This document shows positions 39,587-48,686 of a stretch of 54,690 nt of DNA, piece by piece. The notes under the pieces were generated by a model. That model made no database searches and was not told the origin of the DNA. It worked only from the letters and a program-made list of their open reading frames with translations. Origin of the DNA: Streptomyces sp. TRM70350 (GTDB lineage Bacteria > Actinomycetota > Actinomycetes > Streptomycetales > Streptomycetaceae); contig NZ_JAHUXH010000040.1 in NCBI RefSeq assembly GCF_019219825.1, forward strand, positions 1-54,690. The letters are read 5' to 3'. Position 1 is the stretch's first letter. Each line of letters begins with the position of its first letter. Made by a program: the position numbers and the translations under genes.

Positions 39587-40645
39587 GTGCAGTTGCTTCC
39601 GGAGCCTGTTCGTCGGCTTGCCGCCTGGTGTGCCGTGATCCTGTTGGTCGCCGGGGTCGTCTACATCGGGATCCAGGTGTGCGTGGCGCTCCGGCCGGCC
39701 GTCGTTCCCGTGCTGCTCGCCCTGCTCGGGACCGCGCTGCTCCTGCCCTTGCACCGGTGGCTGGTGAAGGCGAAGGTCAACCGGTCCGTCGCCGCCGGCC
39801 TCACCTGCGCCGCTGTCCTTGCCGTGGTCGGCGGTGCCGGGTACGCGGTCACGGTCGCGCTGGTCGACACCTGGGACCAGATCGTCGCCTCGCTGCGCAG
39901 GGCGGTGCGGCAGCTTGCCGATCAGTTCGGTGCGTCCGGCACCACACTGGAGGATCTCGCCGACGATGCCCTGGACCTGCTGGGCAGGTTCGGCGGGACG
40001 GCCGCCTCCGGTGTCGTCACCGGGGTCGGCGTCGCCCTCCAGGCTCTGGGCATGGCGGTGCTGGCGCTGCTGCTGGTCTTCTTCTTCCTGCGCGACTCCG
40101 ACCGGGCCGCCAACACCCTGCGCTCGCTCGTCCCGCGCGGCGGCGCCGATACCGTCGAGGCGATGGCCCGGCGGGCTTTCGAGGGCGTCGAGGGGTTCAT
40201 GCGGGGCACCACCGTGGTGGCGCTCATCGACGCGGTCTTCATCACCGCCGGCCTGCTGATCCTGCGTGTGCCGGGTGCCCTCGGGCTGGGCGCGATCGTC
40301 TTCATCGGCGCCTACGTCCCCTACCTCGGCGCCTTCGTCTCCGGGACCGCGGCCGTGCTGGTGGCGCTCGCCGACCGAGGGCTCGTCATCGCGCTGTGGG
40401 TGCTCGGGGTGGTGCTGGTGGTCCAGATGCTGGAGGGCAACATCCTCCAGCCGATGGTCCAGAGCCGGACCGTGCGGATGCATCCCGCGGTGATCCTGGT
40501 GGCGCTCACCGCGGGCGCGTCCGTGGCCGGGATCGTCGGAGTGCTCCTGGCGGTACCGGCCACCGCCGCCGCCTTCGGAGTCGTCCACGAGCTGCGCACA
40601 CGCTACGCGCCGTCCGGGGAGCCGCCGCCCACTGCGGGGCCCTGA
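39587..40645 (+). CDS. AI-2E family transporter-like protein
   Basis: This 352-residue membrane protein begins WCAVILLVAGVVYIGIQVCVALRPAVVPVLLALLGTALLLPLHRWLVKAKVNRSVAAGLTCAAVLAVVG. A soluble segment (QLADQFGASGTTLEDLADDALDLLGRFGG) follows, then TGVGVALQALGMAVLALLLVFFFLRDSDRA, and finally GLGAIVFIGAYVPYLGAFVSGTAAVLVALADRG and QMLEGNILQPMVQSRTVRMHPAVILVALTAGASVAGIVGVLLAVP, the family's diagnostic end. Family members are now viewed as general solute or Na+/H+ transporters. The GTG at 39587 follows GCTGGGCGC. Confidence 0.88.
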   Translation: MQLLPEPVRRLAAWCAVILLVAGVVYIGIQVCVALRPAVVPVLLALLGTALLLPLHRWLVKAKVNRSVAAGLTCAAVLAVVGGAGYAVTVALVDTWDQIVASLRRAVRQLADQFGASGTTLEDLADDALDLLGRFGGTAASGVVTGVGVALQALGMAVLALLLVFFFLRDSDRAANTLRSLVPRGGADTVEAMARRAFEGVEGFMRGTTVVALIDAVFITAGLLILRVPGALGLGAIVFIGAYVPYLGAFVSGTAAVLVALADRGLVIALWVLGVVLVVQMLEGNILQPMVQSRTVRMHPAVILVALTAGASVAGIVGVLLAVPATAAAFGVVHELRTRYAPSGEPPPTAGP

Positions 40646-40747
40646 CGCGGAGCTGTCTGCGGACCCATGGAGGTCGAACGCCTGGTCGCCCGCGTCCGGC
40701 AGTGGGAAGCGTGGTGCCGTAGCCCTTTCGGCGCCCCGCCCACTGCT

Positions 40748-42949
40748 TCACCGGGTTGCCGTTGCGTCGTCGTCCTGGAGGCGTTCGGTGTTGAGGGCGT
40801 CCACGGCAGCGCGTGCGTCTCCGATCGTCGCGTAGTCCACGGCGACGAAGTTGACTGGCCTGCCGCGTTGCCGTTCGCAGGCGTGGGCCCGGTTCAGCAC
40901 GTACTCGCGGGAGTTGATGGTGCCGGCGTCCAGTCGCCGTCCGCCGTCGGCCGTGATGAAGTGGTTGAGCAGGAACAGCCGTTTGCCGGTGCCGCCGCGG
41001 TGGGGAGTGCAGGTCATCTCCGCGGGGCTGCGGAAGGCGAACGGCGTCTCCATGCCGTACCGGTAGAAGTTGCGGTACCACGGTGCCGGCCCGTCCGCCT
41101 TCTCCGCGAAGACGACGAGGCGCCTGCCGCTGTCGATCATGTCCTTCATCGTCGGCCACGCGTGGTGGGGGTCCTCGCCCGGTTTGTACAGCAAGTCCGC
41201 AAGTCCTGCCTGTTCGAAGGCGCTCCGGGTCTCCCGCGGGGTGATCCCGTCCTGCACGATCAGGGTGACGACCTCTGTGGGGTGGGTGCGCAACCAGTCG
41301 CCGATCTGCCGCAGTGCGGGGGCCAGTTCGAGGGCGCCGGCGCCGCAGACCGAGTGGCACAGCCACAGCCCCGGACGGTGCGGGTTCACCCGGGCCAGGG
41401 CCCGGGTGAGTTGCCGACGCAGTTTCGGGGAGAAGTCGGAGGTGGCCAGGCGGTTCGCGACCTGCTCCGGCCGCTCCCATCGGTGGGTGTCGATGAGCAG
41501 GGCGCGCACGCCGATGTTCAACTGGCCGACGATGTCGGGGTCCTGGAGGGGGCCGATGAACCGGTCCGCCGTCGTGGCCATCGCATTGTGCGCCGCGAGC
41601 TGGGCGATCTCGTCGTAGCGGACGTCGCACAGCCGGGAACTGCCCTGGCAGACGCGGGGGGCCGGGCCGGTCATCGCCACCGGGGCCAGCATCGTCCCGA
41701 CGAGCGCGGACGCCGACACGACAGCGGTCAGGACCAGACGCTGGCGTGGCTCGATGCGGATGCGCACGGTGGGCCGGGTCTGCCAGGCCCAGCCGAGGCT
41801 GACCAGCAGCGCTCCGGCGGCCAGCAGGATCAACGCGACGACGGTGGCGGTGGTCAGCAGCCGGTCGACAGCGGTGGCCTGGATGTCCTCGAAGAGACGT
41901 GCCGCTGTCGGGGGCCAGGAGGACGGCGGGCGGTACGGTGAGTCGCCCACCGTGACGCGGATGACGAGCACCGCCAGTGCGGTCAGCGTCGCGGCAGCGG
42001 CCAGGGCCCAGCCCAGCGGAATCAGCCGACGCGGGGTAGGCCGCGGGGAGACGGACCACAGCAGGATCAGCGCGGCGGCCCCGAGCACGGCGGCGGCCGG
42101 TTCCACCACCTCCTGGAACAGACGCGTGACGGACCGTGCCCGGTGTGCCTGCGCCGGCACGTCACCCGAGGGAGCGAGATCGGTGGTGATCACCCAGGTA
42201 CGTCCCCCCGCATCCCGCAGCAGCTCCGCGGCCGCCGCCTGCACCCGCTCGGAGACGGCGACCGGAGCGACGGCTGCCAGTGCCGAGGCCACGTCCCCGC
42301 TGACCAGGGCCGCTTCGACCTCGGACCGGAGCCCGGAACGTTCCGCCTCCGGCACCAGATGCAACAGCACGGTCGTCGCCGCGATCGCCTGGTCCTGGGA
42401 GAGCGCCAGCGACGGCAGCGCCCCGGCCGGGGCATCGCCCGCGACCACACGCGCCGCAACGTCGGACAAGCGCGCTGTGAAGACCTCGAAGTCGGGTTCG
42501 GAGCGCTGCTGCAGCGAGGCGACGGCATCGGCGAAGTAGACCTGGCTGAGGCGCTCGATGTTCGCCACGAGCGGCCCGAGGTCGACCATGAGGCGGAGCC
42601 TGGCGCGGTCTCCCTCCAGGTAGTGGACCACCTCGGTGATCTGCCGGTCACCCATGGCCCGCAAGGTCTCCGGCGGAATCACGACCTTGATGTTCGAGGT
42701 GACGGTGGACTGGGGGACGGGCAGCAGGCCCAGCAGATCACGGAGTGTCGGAGTGAGCTGCGGGTCCACCAGCACCTCGTCGTAGACCCTCTGGTAGGCC
42801 CGCTCCTCGTCGAGTACCCGGCCATGGAAACCGGGGTCCAGTACGGTGCTCCGCACCACGGCAGCGGCGGCCAGCACGGTCAGGCTCAGCACGGCCACGG
42901 TCCAGACCAGGTGCTGGATCCACGGCGGGTGGCGAACTGGTCCGTCCAT
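40748..42949 (-). CDS. Membrane protein with C-terminal PI-PLC X domain
   Basis: The protein has 733 residues. An N-terminal anchor (WIQHLVWTVAVLSLTVLAAAAVVRS) is followed by a long extracytoplasmic helical region, then a cluster of four helices (VLGAAALILLWSV, LGWALAAAATLTALAVLVI, ATVVALILLAAGALLVSLGWAW, LVLTAVVSASALVGTMLAPVAM). The C-terminal 300 residues are a PI-specific phospholipase C X-box: YDEIAQLAAHNAMATTADRFIGPLQDPDIVGQLNIGVRALLIDTHRW, EVVTLIVQD, LVVFAEKADG. The His pair (AHNAM, DTHRW) fits the catalytic site. It would cleave glycerophospholipid-inositol bonds outside the cell. Divergent from nhaA across 237 bases. Confidence 0.82.
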   Translation of the reverse strand: MDGPVRHPPWIQHLVWTVAVLSLTVLAAAAVVRSTVLDPGFHGRVLDEERAYQRVYDEVLVDPQLTPTLRDLLGLLPVPQSTVTSNIKVVIPPETLRAMGDRQITEVVHYLEGDRARLRLMVDLGPLVANIERLSQVYFADAVASLQQRSEPDFEVFTARLSDVAARVVAGDAPAGALPSLALSQDQAIAATTVLLHLVPEAERSGLRSEVEAALVSGDVASALAAVAPVAVSERVQAAAAELLRDAGGRTWVITTDLAPSGDVPAQAHRARSVTRLFQEVVEPAAAVLGAAALILLWSVSPRPTPRRLIPLGWALAAAATLTALAVLVIRVTVGDSPYRPPSSWPPTAARLFEDIQATAVDRLLTTATVVALILLAAGALLVSLGWAWQTRPTVRIRIEPRQRLVLTAVVSASALVGTMLAPVAMTGPAPRVCQGSSRLCDVRYDEIAQLAAHNAMATTADRFIGPLQDPDIVGQLNIGVRALLIDTHRWERPEQVANRLATSDFSPKLRRQLTRALARVNPHRPGLWLCHSVCGAGALELAPALRQIGDWLRTHPTEVVTLIVQDGITPRETRSAFEQAGLADLLYKPGEDPHHAWPTMKDMIDSGRRLVVFAEKADGPAPWYRNFYRYGMETPFAFRSPAEMTCTPHRGGTGKRLFLLNHFITADGGRRLDAGTINSREYVLNRAHACERQRGRPVNFVAVDYATIGDARAAVDALNTERLQDDDATATR

Positions 42950-43186
42950 GGCCCCATTCTCGATGCGCCTGGCGAGAAGCCGCCCGACGAGGAAGCGTTC
43001 TATATGTCGCGTCGAGCACTTGTAGACCCACTTGTCGGGATCGGCGACGTCCGGACGCTTCCGGCCGGGTCCCCGTCCGGTGGGGTGCGGCTGCGCCCAC
43101 GGCCGATCTCTGTGAGAGTCGAGGCGAGCCGTGTGCATAGACGTCCCGAGCGGCATGATGAGGGCGGACAGGAGGGTGACTGGAGC

Positions 43187-44416
43187 GTGGCCGGTCCGAT
43201 CAGACGTGTGGCGGCTGCCGTCGCTTCGCCGCTGCGGGCGTTCCTGCACGCGGAGAGCGCGGGCGGGATCGTCCTGGTCGTTGCCGCGGTGATTGCGCTG
43301 GTGTGGGCGAACAGCCCGGCGGCGGACGGCTACGCCCAGTTCTGGCAGCAGGAGGTCAGCCTCGGCGGCGGCGAGGCGAGGGTGACCCACGACCTGCGGC
43401 ACTGGGTCAACGACGGCCTGATGGTCCTGTTCTTCTTCGTCATCGGCCTGGAGATCAAACGCGAGCTGGTCGTGGGGGAGCTGCATGACCGTCGCGCCGC
43501 GACGCTGCCCGCGCTGGCCGCCGTCGGCGGCGTCGTGGTCCCGGCGCTGACGTACGTGGCCATCGCCGGTGGTGGGGAAGCGGGGCGCGGGTGGGGCATT
43601 CCGATGGCCACCGACATCGCCTTCGCTGTCGGGATCCTGGCGCTGCTGGGCCGCCGCGCCTCCAGCGGGGCGAAGCTGTTCCTGCTCAGCGTGGCCATCG
43701 TCGACGACATCCTGGCCATCGGCGTCATCGCGATCTTCTACACCGAACGCGTCACCCTCGGGTGGCTGGCCGGCGCGGTGGCCGGGCTGCTGGTCGCCGC
43801 CGGTATGCGACGGCTCGGGGTGAGCTCGCCCTGGGCATATGTCCCCGTCGGCGTGCTGGTCTGGTTCGCGACCCTGGAGTCCGGGGTGCACGCCACCATC
43901 GCCGGGGTCGCGCTCGGACTGCTCACCCCCGCCCGGCCCGTGGCCGGGCGCGACGTCCTGGACGACCTGGAGCGCTCCCTGCACCCGGTCAGCGCGTTCC
44001 TGGTGGTTCCGGTCTTCGCCCTGGCCAACGCCGGGGTCGACCTGCGCGGCGGCGTGCTCGGCGACGCCTTCGGCCGGCCGGTGACGTGGGCGATCATGGC
44101 CGGTCTCGTCCTCGGCAAGATCGTCGGCATCGGTGGGGTGACCTACCTGGTGCGCCGCCTGGGTTGGGGAGCCCTGCCCGCGGACATGCACCACCGTGAG
44201 ATTCTCGGTGCCGCCGCGCTGGGGGGCATCGGGTTCACCGTCTCGCTGTTCATCACCGACCTCGCCTTCACCGACGCCGCCCTGGTCGCCCAGGCCAAGG
44301 TCGGTATCCTCACCGCCTCCACCGTCGCCGCCCTGGCCGGAGCGGTGCTGCTGCTCACCTCCCCGGCGGGCACCGGCGCCACCACCACGTCGCCCCGCCG
44401 CACGACGACCGACTGA
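43187..44416 (+). CDS. nhaA: NhaA family Na+/H+ antiporter
   Basis: This 409-residue, twelve-helix antiporter has PLRAFLHAESAGGIVLVVAAVIALVWANSP at the start, LMVLFFFVIGLEIKRELVVGEL (helix II-III signature), PMATDIAFAVGILALLGRR with Asp153, and LSVAIVDDILAIGVIAIFYTER with the paired Asp183-Asp184 equivalent to the Na+/H+ site of E. coli NhaA. GVHATIAGVALGLLTP and LGGIGFTVSLFITDLAF are also conserved. It exports Na+ using the proton gradient. The GTG at 43187 follows GGAGGG. A TerC gene starts 29 bases after its stop, so the two are likely one operon. Confidence 0.93.
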   Translation: MAGPIRRVAAAVASPLRAFLHAESAGGIVLVVAAVIALVWANSPAADGYAQFWQQEVSLGGGEARVTHDLRHWVNDGLMVLFFFVIGLEIKRELVVGELHDRRAATLPALAAVGGVVVPALTYVAIAGGGEAGRGWGIPMATDIAFAVGILALLGRRASSGAKLFLLSVAIVDDILAIGVIAIFYTERVTLGWLAGAVAGLLVAAGMRRLGVSSPWAYVPVGVLVWFATLESGVHATIAGVALGLLTPARPVAGRDVLDDLERSLHPVSAFLVVPVFALANAGVDLRGGVLGDAFGRPVTWAIMAGLVLGKIVGIGGVTYLVRRLGWGALPADMHHREILGAAALGGIGFTVSLFITDLAFTDAALVAQAKVGILTASTVAALAGAVLLLTSPAGTGATTTSPRRTTTD

Positions 44417-44445
44417 GACCGACCCGGAAACCGAATGGAGGACCG

Positions 44446-45468
44446 GTGCTGGACATCAGCGCACTGACCTGGGCCGTCACCATCGGCCTGATCCTCGCCC
44501 TGCTGGCCGTCGATTTGATCCTGGCCGCCGTACGCCCGCACCGGGTGGGCTTCGGCGAGGCCACCGCATGGTCGGTGTTCTACATCCTCGTCGCCATCGG
44601 CTTCGGCCTCTGGTTCGCGGCCCGGTACGGCGGCGAGTTCGGCACCGAGTACTTCGCCGGTTACATCGTGGAGAAGAGCCTGTCGGTCGACAATCTGTTC
44701 GTCTTCGTGATCATCATGACCACCTTCGCCGTGCCGGCGGAACACCAGCACAAGGTGCTCACCTTCGGCATCGTGCTCGCCCTGGTCATGCGTGCGATCT
44801 TCATCGTGCTCGGCGCCACTCTGCTGGCGCTGTTCTCGTTCATGTTCCTGCTGTTCGGCCTGCTGCTGATCTACACGGCCGTGCAGTTGTTCCGGCACCG
44901 TGACGAGGATCCCGACATCGAGGACAACGTCATGGTCAAGGCCGCCCGCCGGCTCCTGCCGGTCACCGACGACTACGTCGGCGGCAGGCTCACCACCCGC
45001 GTCGACGGGCGCCGGATGGTCACCCCGCTGTTCATCGTCCTGCTCGCCATCGGCAGCATCGACCTGCTCTTCGCGCTCGACTCCATCCCCGCGGTGTTCG
45101 GCGTCACCCAGGAGCCCTACATCGTCTTCGTCGCCAACGCCTTCGCCCTGCTCGGCCTGCGCGCCCTGTTCTTCCTCGTCAAGGGGCTGCTGGACCGGCT
45201 GGTGTATCTGTCCGCCGGGCTGGCGCTGATCCTCGCGTTCATCGGCGTCAAGCTCATCCTGCACTGGGCGCACGTCGACGTGCACGAGGCGGTCCCCGAG
45301 ATTCCCACCCCGCTCAGCCTCGCCGTGATCGCCGCCGTGCTCGCCGTCGTCACTGTGGCAAGCCTGATCAAGACCAGGCAGGACCCGACCGCCAAGGCCC
45401 ACCCCGGCTCACTGCGCGCACATCCCCCGAAACGCGAGGACTCCGACCAGGAAGCCGACGCCCGCTGA
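44446..45468 (+). CDS. TerC family integral membrane protein
   Basis: This 340-residue protein has about eight helices and the same key motifs as the TerC at 35370: AGYIVEKSLSVDNLFVFVIIMTTF, LFALDSIPAVFGVTQEPYIVFVANAFALLGLRALFFLVKGLLDRLVYLSAGLALILAFIGVKLIL. It is clearly a separate paralogue, with a longer central loop (RHRDEDPDIEDNVMVKAARRLLPVTDDYVGGRL). The GTG at 44446 follows GGAGGACCG. Transcription with nhaA is likely from the 29-base gap. A strong hairpin ends the unit. Confidence 0.93.
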   Translation: MLDISALTWAVTIGLILALLAVDLILAAVRPHRVGFGEATAWSVFYILVAIGFGLWFAARYGGEFGTEYFAGYIVEKSLSVDNLFVFVIIMTTFAVPAEHQHKVLTFGIVLALVMRAIFIVLGATLLALFSFMFLLFGLLLIYTAVQLFRHRDEDPDIEDNVMVKAARRLLPVTDDYVGGRLTTRVDGRRMVTPLFIVLLAIGSIDLLFALDSIPAVFGVTQEPYIVFVANAFALLGLRALFFLVKGLLDRLVYLSAGLALILAFIGVKLILHWAHVDVHEAVPEIPTPLSLAVIAAVLAVVTVASLIKTRQDPTAKAHPGSLRAHPPKREDSDQEADAR

Positions 45469-45507
45469 ACCGCGCTGGTTGCCGATGCAGGCCCTGGGGC
45501 GCGAGAC

Positions 45508-45555
45508 AGGCCCGCCCGGCGTGGCGGCTGCCGCGGTTCGCCGCCGGGCGGGCCT
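45508..45555 (+). terminator. Strong hairpin terminator after terC
   Basis: AGGCCCGCCCGGCG (45508-45521) pairs perfectly with CGCCGGGCGGGCCT (45542-45555) around a 20-base loop, 39 bases after the TerC stop. It closes the nhaA-terC unit. Confidence 0.75.
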
Positions 45556-46168
45556 GCGCCACGCGGTGCGTACACGGAGCCGTGCGGGCACTGGTAGGTG
45601 CCACCGGGAGTGCTTCCACGGCAACCGCGGGCAACGCGATCTCCGCCCCGTCCTCCGCGTCACCGCTTGGCGCTTCTCCGGCGCGGTCCCCGGCGGTCGC
45701 CGGTGTCAATGCGCACAGACAGGTTGCCCAGCGTCGACCATGGGTGCTTGATGCGATACATGCGACATGCGATCACGCCGACCATGGCGGTACACCCGGC
45801 GGAGGTCAGCGCCGCCCGTTCGGCGTGTCCGGGCCGGAGTCATGGCCTGGTGGCGAGGACCTCCAGGGGCCTGCGGCGTGACGGTCTCCGGGCTGCCCGC
45901 GCCCCGGCTCCGGGTCGGCCGTGCCGTCCCCGCGTACACCGGCGCCGTCGGACCTGGCCCGCACGGTGAACTGCGGCCTGCGCCACGGCCGCGGGGAACG
46001 GCGGCGTCGCTGCGGCCCACCCTGTGCGGCGGGGCGGGCCTGCCTCCGGCCACGGTGGCCGTACGCGCGGTGGGTCCCTGATGACGGGCCGGTCACCCGG
46101 CCCTCCGAGCGCCGCCGCGTGGCATGCCCTCGGCTTGGTCCGCGCAGCAGTGAAGCCGGGGCGCCGTT
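45556..46168. other. Long stretch without a supported gene
   Basis: Over these 600 bases several open frames exist because of the high GC, but none has a recognisable domain, a good start or consistent codon bias. The most persistent plus-strand frame (45767-46081) is Arg- and Pro-rich and looks like translated noncoding sequence. It may hold the promoter of the following antiporter and old gene debris. Confidence 0.4.
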
Positions 46169-47680
46169 GTGACGCTCCAGGAGCTGTACGTGACGTTGCT
46201 GGTCGCCGGCACGGTGCTGCTGGCCAGCATCGCCGCGGCCCGCACCGCCCACCGCGTCGGTCTGCCCAGCCTGCTGCTGTTCCTCGCCGTCGGTGTGATC
46301 GCCGGTGAGGACGTCATCGGCCTGCATTTCGATGACGCGCAGCTGGCCCAGGCGCTGGGCACCGCCGCGCTGGCCGTCATCCTCATCGAGGGCGGTCTGA
46401 CCACGCAGTGGAGCGACATCAGGCGCCTGCTGGCGCCGGCCGGGGTGCTCGCCACCGTCGGGGTCGCCGTGTCGGTGGTCGTCACCGCCGCGGGCGTGCA
46501 CTGGCTGCTGGGCATGGACTGGCACCTGGCGCTGCTGCTCGGGGCGATCGTGGCCTCCACCGACGCGGCGGCCGTCTTCGCCGTGCTGCGCTCGCTGCCG
46601 CTGCCGCAGAAGGTGACCGGCCTGCTGGAGGCCGAGTCCGGCTTCAACGACGCACCGGCCATCATCCTGGTGATGGTCTTCTCCACGGCCACGTCCGAGC
46701 TGCCCGGCGCCGGGTACATCGCAGGGAACGTCGTCCACCAACTGGCCGTGGGCGGGCTGCTCGGCGTGGTGCTCGGGCGCCTGGGTGCGGTGGCGCTGCG
46801 ACGCATCGCCCTGCCCGCGACCGGCCTGTATCCGCTCGCCACGCTGGGCTTCGGCATCATCGCCTTCGCCGCCGCCGGTGCCGTGAACGCCAGCGGCATC
46901 ATCGCCGCCTACCTCGCCGGCCTGGTGCTGGGCAATGCCAAGCTCCCCCACCGCGCCGCCACCCGCTCCTTCGCCGAAGGCGCCGGCTGGCTGGCCCAGA
47001 TCGGCCTGTTCGTCATGCTCGGCCTGCTCGTCACCCCCCGCCAGCTGCCCTCCGCGATCCTGCCCGCCATCGTCACCGGCCTCGTACTGCTCCTGGCCGC
47101 GCGCCCCGCCTGCGTCGCCGCCTGCCTGAGCCCTTTCCGTGTGCCGTGGCGCGAGCAGGCGTTCATCTCCTGGGCCGGGCTGCGCGGCGCCGTCCCCATC
47201 GTGCTGGCCACCTTCCCCGTCGTCGCGGGCGTCGACGGCGCTCAGGACCTGCTCGACATCGTCTTCGTCCTGGTCGTCCTGTTCACCCTCATCCAGGGCC
47301 CGGCCCTGCCGGCCGCGGCCCGCCGTCTGGGCCTGACCCTCCCCGGAGCCCTGCGCGACGTCCAGGTCGAGACCGCGCCGCTGGACGTGCTCGACGCGGA
47401 CCTGCTCACCGTCACCGTCCCGCCGGGCTCCCGCCTGCAGGGTGTGGCGGTCTTCGAACTCCGCCTGCCCCCGCCGACCGTGCTCACCCTCGTCGTCCGC
47501 GACGGCACCGCCCTCGTTCCCGGCCCCGACACTGTGCTCCGCACCGGTGACGAACTCCTGCTGATCACCACGCCACAGACCCGGGAGGCCGCGGAGCGAC
47601 GACTGCGCGCCGTCGGACGCAGCGGCAAACTCGCGCGCTGGTTCGGCGAACAGGGCGACCCCGAACCGGGGCCTGGGTAG
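46169..47680 (+). CDS. CPA1-type K+/H+ antiporter with C-terminal TrkA_C domain
   Basis: The protein has 503 residues. The first 390 are a twelve-helix antiporter: VGLPSLLLFLAVGVIAGEDVIGLHFDD, LLLGAIVASTDAAAVFAVLRS with the ion-site TDAAAV motif, ESGFNDAPAIILVMVF, and FISWAGLRGAVPIVLATFPV. The last 110 are a RCK-C/TrkA_C domain (VETAPLDVLDADLLTVTVPPGSRLQGVAVFELRLPPPTVLTLVVRDGTALVPGPDTVLRTGDELLLIT). This is the NhaP2/CvrA type, which exchanges K+ (or Na+) for H+. It starts at GTG 46169. It adds a third cation system to this stretch. Confidence 0.9.
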   Translation: MTLQELYVTLLVAGTVLLASIAAARTAHRVGLPSLLLFLAVGVIAGEDVIGLHFDDAQLAQALGTAALAVILIEGGLTTQWSDIRRLLAPAGVLATVGVAVSVVVTAAGVHWLLGMDWHLALLLGAIVASTDAAAVFAVLRSLPLPQKVTGLLEAESGFNDAPAIILVMVFSTATSELPGAGYIAGNVVHQLAVGGLLGVVLGRLGAVALRRIALPATGLYPLATLGFGIIAFAAAGAVNASGIIAAYLAGLVLGNAKLPHRAATRSFAEGAGWLAQIGLFVMLGLLVTPRQLPSAILPAIVTGLVLLLAARPACVAACLSPFRVPWREQAFISWAGLRGAVPIVLATFPVVAGVDGAQDLLDIVFVLVVLFTLIQGPALPAAARRLGLTLPGALRDVQVETAPLDVLDADLLTVTVPPGSRLQGVAVFELRLPPPTVLTLVVRDGTALVPGPDTVLRTGDELLLITTPQTREAAERRLRAVGRSGKLARWFGEQGDPEPGPG

Positions 47681-47812
47681 CCGGGTTGTCCACCGGACAC
47701 GGATCTCGTATCAGCAGTGGGCGTCGGGGCGAAGGGCCTGTCGGACATGGCGGTCGACGATCGCTGCTCGCTGCTTCGTCGTCTCCTGTGCCGGGGCGGC
47801 AGGGCTGGTCGG

Positions 47813-48133
47813 TCATGAAGCGGTGCGCTCCTGGTCGGTCGTAGGGGTGTCCTCGCGATGCAGGAACGTGGCCAGGAGATCGCCGACCGGGTGGTCGGCC
47901 TCCGCGGGGTGGCGCAGGGCGACGGTGGGATCGATGGTGTAGCGGTTGCGGCGGCCGACGCGGGTGCGGGTGAGATATCCGGCCGCTTCGAGGTCGGCGA
48001 CGATGAGCTGCACGGCGCGTTCGGTGATGCCGATCAGATCGGCGACGTCACGCAAGCGGGTTTCAGGGTCCCGGGCGAGGGCGATCAGGACGCGGGCGTG
48101 ATTGGTCAGGAACGTCCACTGATCACCGCGCAC
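47813..48133 (-). CDS. Winged helix-turn-helix (MarR-like) regulator
   Basis: The 106 residues read VRGDQWTFLTNHARVLIALARDPETRLRDVADLIGITERAVQLIVADLEAAGYLTRTRVGRRNRYTIDPTVALRHPAEADHPVGDLLATF. RLRDVADLIGITERAVQLIVADLEAAGYL is the HTH and RVGRRNRYTI is the wing, as in a common family of small Streptomyces regulators. The GTG start has no ribosome-binding site; the sequence before it is pyrimidine-rich on the coding strand. Either it is leaderless or the promoter side was replaced. Targets are unknown. Confidence 0.75.
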   Translation of the reverse strand: MRGDQWTFLTNHARVLIALARDPETRLRDVADLIGITERAVQLIVADLEAAGYLTRTRVGRRNRYTIDPTVALRHPAEADHPVGDLLATFLHREDTPTTDQERTAS

Positions 48134-48139
48134 GGAGGA

Positions 48140-48540
48140 GGACCGCCGGTGCCGGGCAGCCCCGGCTGCGGGCCGCGGCCGGGGTGCTGGCACTGGCCGC
48201 GCGGCACCACTCCCCGCTGGTGGTCGCCTCCAGCCGGGGACCGGCCGGCCTGGACGCGCACAGCCTGATCGAGGCATCCGCCGGCCGCGGCGGACCGTTC
48301 GTCTACGCCGTCGCTCCCACCCGCTGGACGGTTCCCGTGACCGGCCCAGGCACGGGACCGGCCGATCTGTCGCCCGTCGTGACCTTGGCACGCCGGCTCC
48401 TGCACTCTCGCCCGCGATCACGCTCGGTCACTATGCTCACTTCCTGCCGGAGGCCGGAAGCAAGGGGCGCACTGCCATCGACGGACTGCGATTCCCGCTT
48501 CTGCGTCCATCCGAAGTTGGCTGTGGATTGCAAGGGTGAA
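48140..48540 (+). other. Unassigned, possibly truncated coding stretch
   Basis: One plus-strand frame reads QPRLRAAAGVLALAARHHSPLVVASSRGPAGLDAHSLIEASAGRGGPFVYAVAPTRWTVPVTGPGTGPADLSPVVTLARRLLHSRPRS, with coding-like codon bias, but it has no clear start and its C terminus drifts into unlike sequence. I do not recognise the family. It may be the middle or end of a lost protein, as both flanks are broken genes. Confidence 0.35.
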
Positions 48541-48560
48541 GAAACGGGTGGCCTGGGAAA

Positions 48561-48686
48561 ATGCTGAAAGAGGTCACTGCGACCCGCTACATCACACCGC
48601 TGCGTGAGGGCAGCTCGCTGCCGGGACTCGTCGAGGCCGACGATTTCGGGACGTACGTGATGAAGCTGTCCACCCAAGGGTGCTGA
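48561..48686 (+). pseudogene. HipA-like kinase N-terminal stub (second copy)
   Basis: A 41-codon frame reads MLKEVTATRYITPLREGSSLPGLVEADDFGTYVMKLSTQGC and stops. The MLKEVTATRYITPLREGSSLPGLVEADD start is characteristic of a HipA-like protein common in Streptomyces; a full member is several hundred residues. The frame is intact up to YVMK and then enters unrelated sequence. A more damaged copy of the same beginning is at 18375. Confidence 0.65.

Noticed and set aside
42950..44194. Very long minus-strand open frame running on upstream of the PI-PLC-domain gene
   Set aside because: It is antisense to nhaA. Its translation is rich in Gly, Asp, Gln and His with no domain, while the plus strand encodes all NhaA motifs. 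Only the part from 42949 downward is real.
45806..46951. 381-codon minus-strand frame opposite the antiporter start
   Set aside because: Low-complexity Gly/Asp/Gln/Arg translation with no domain. It overlaps the well-supported antiporter.
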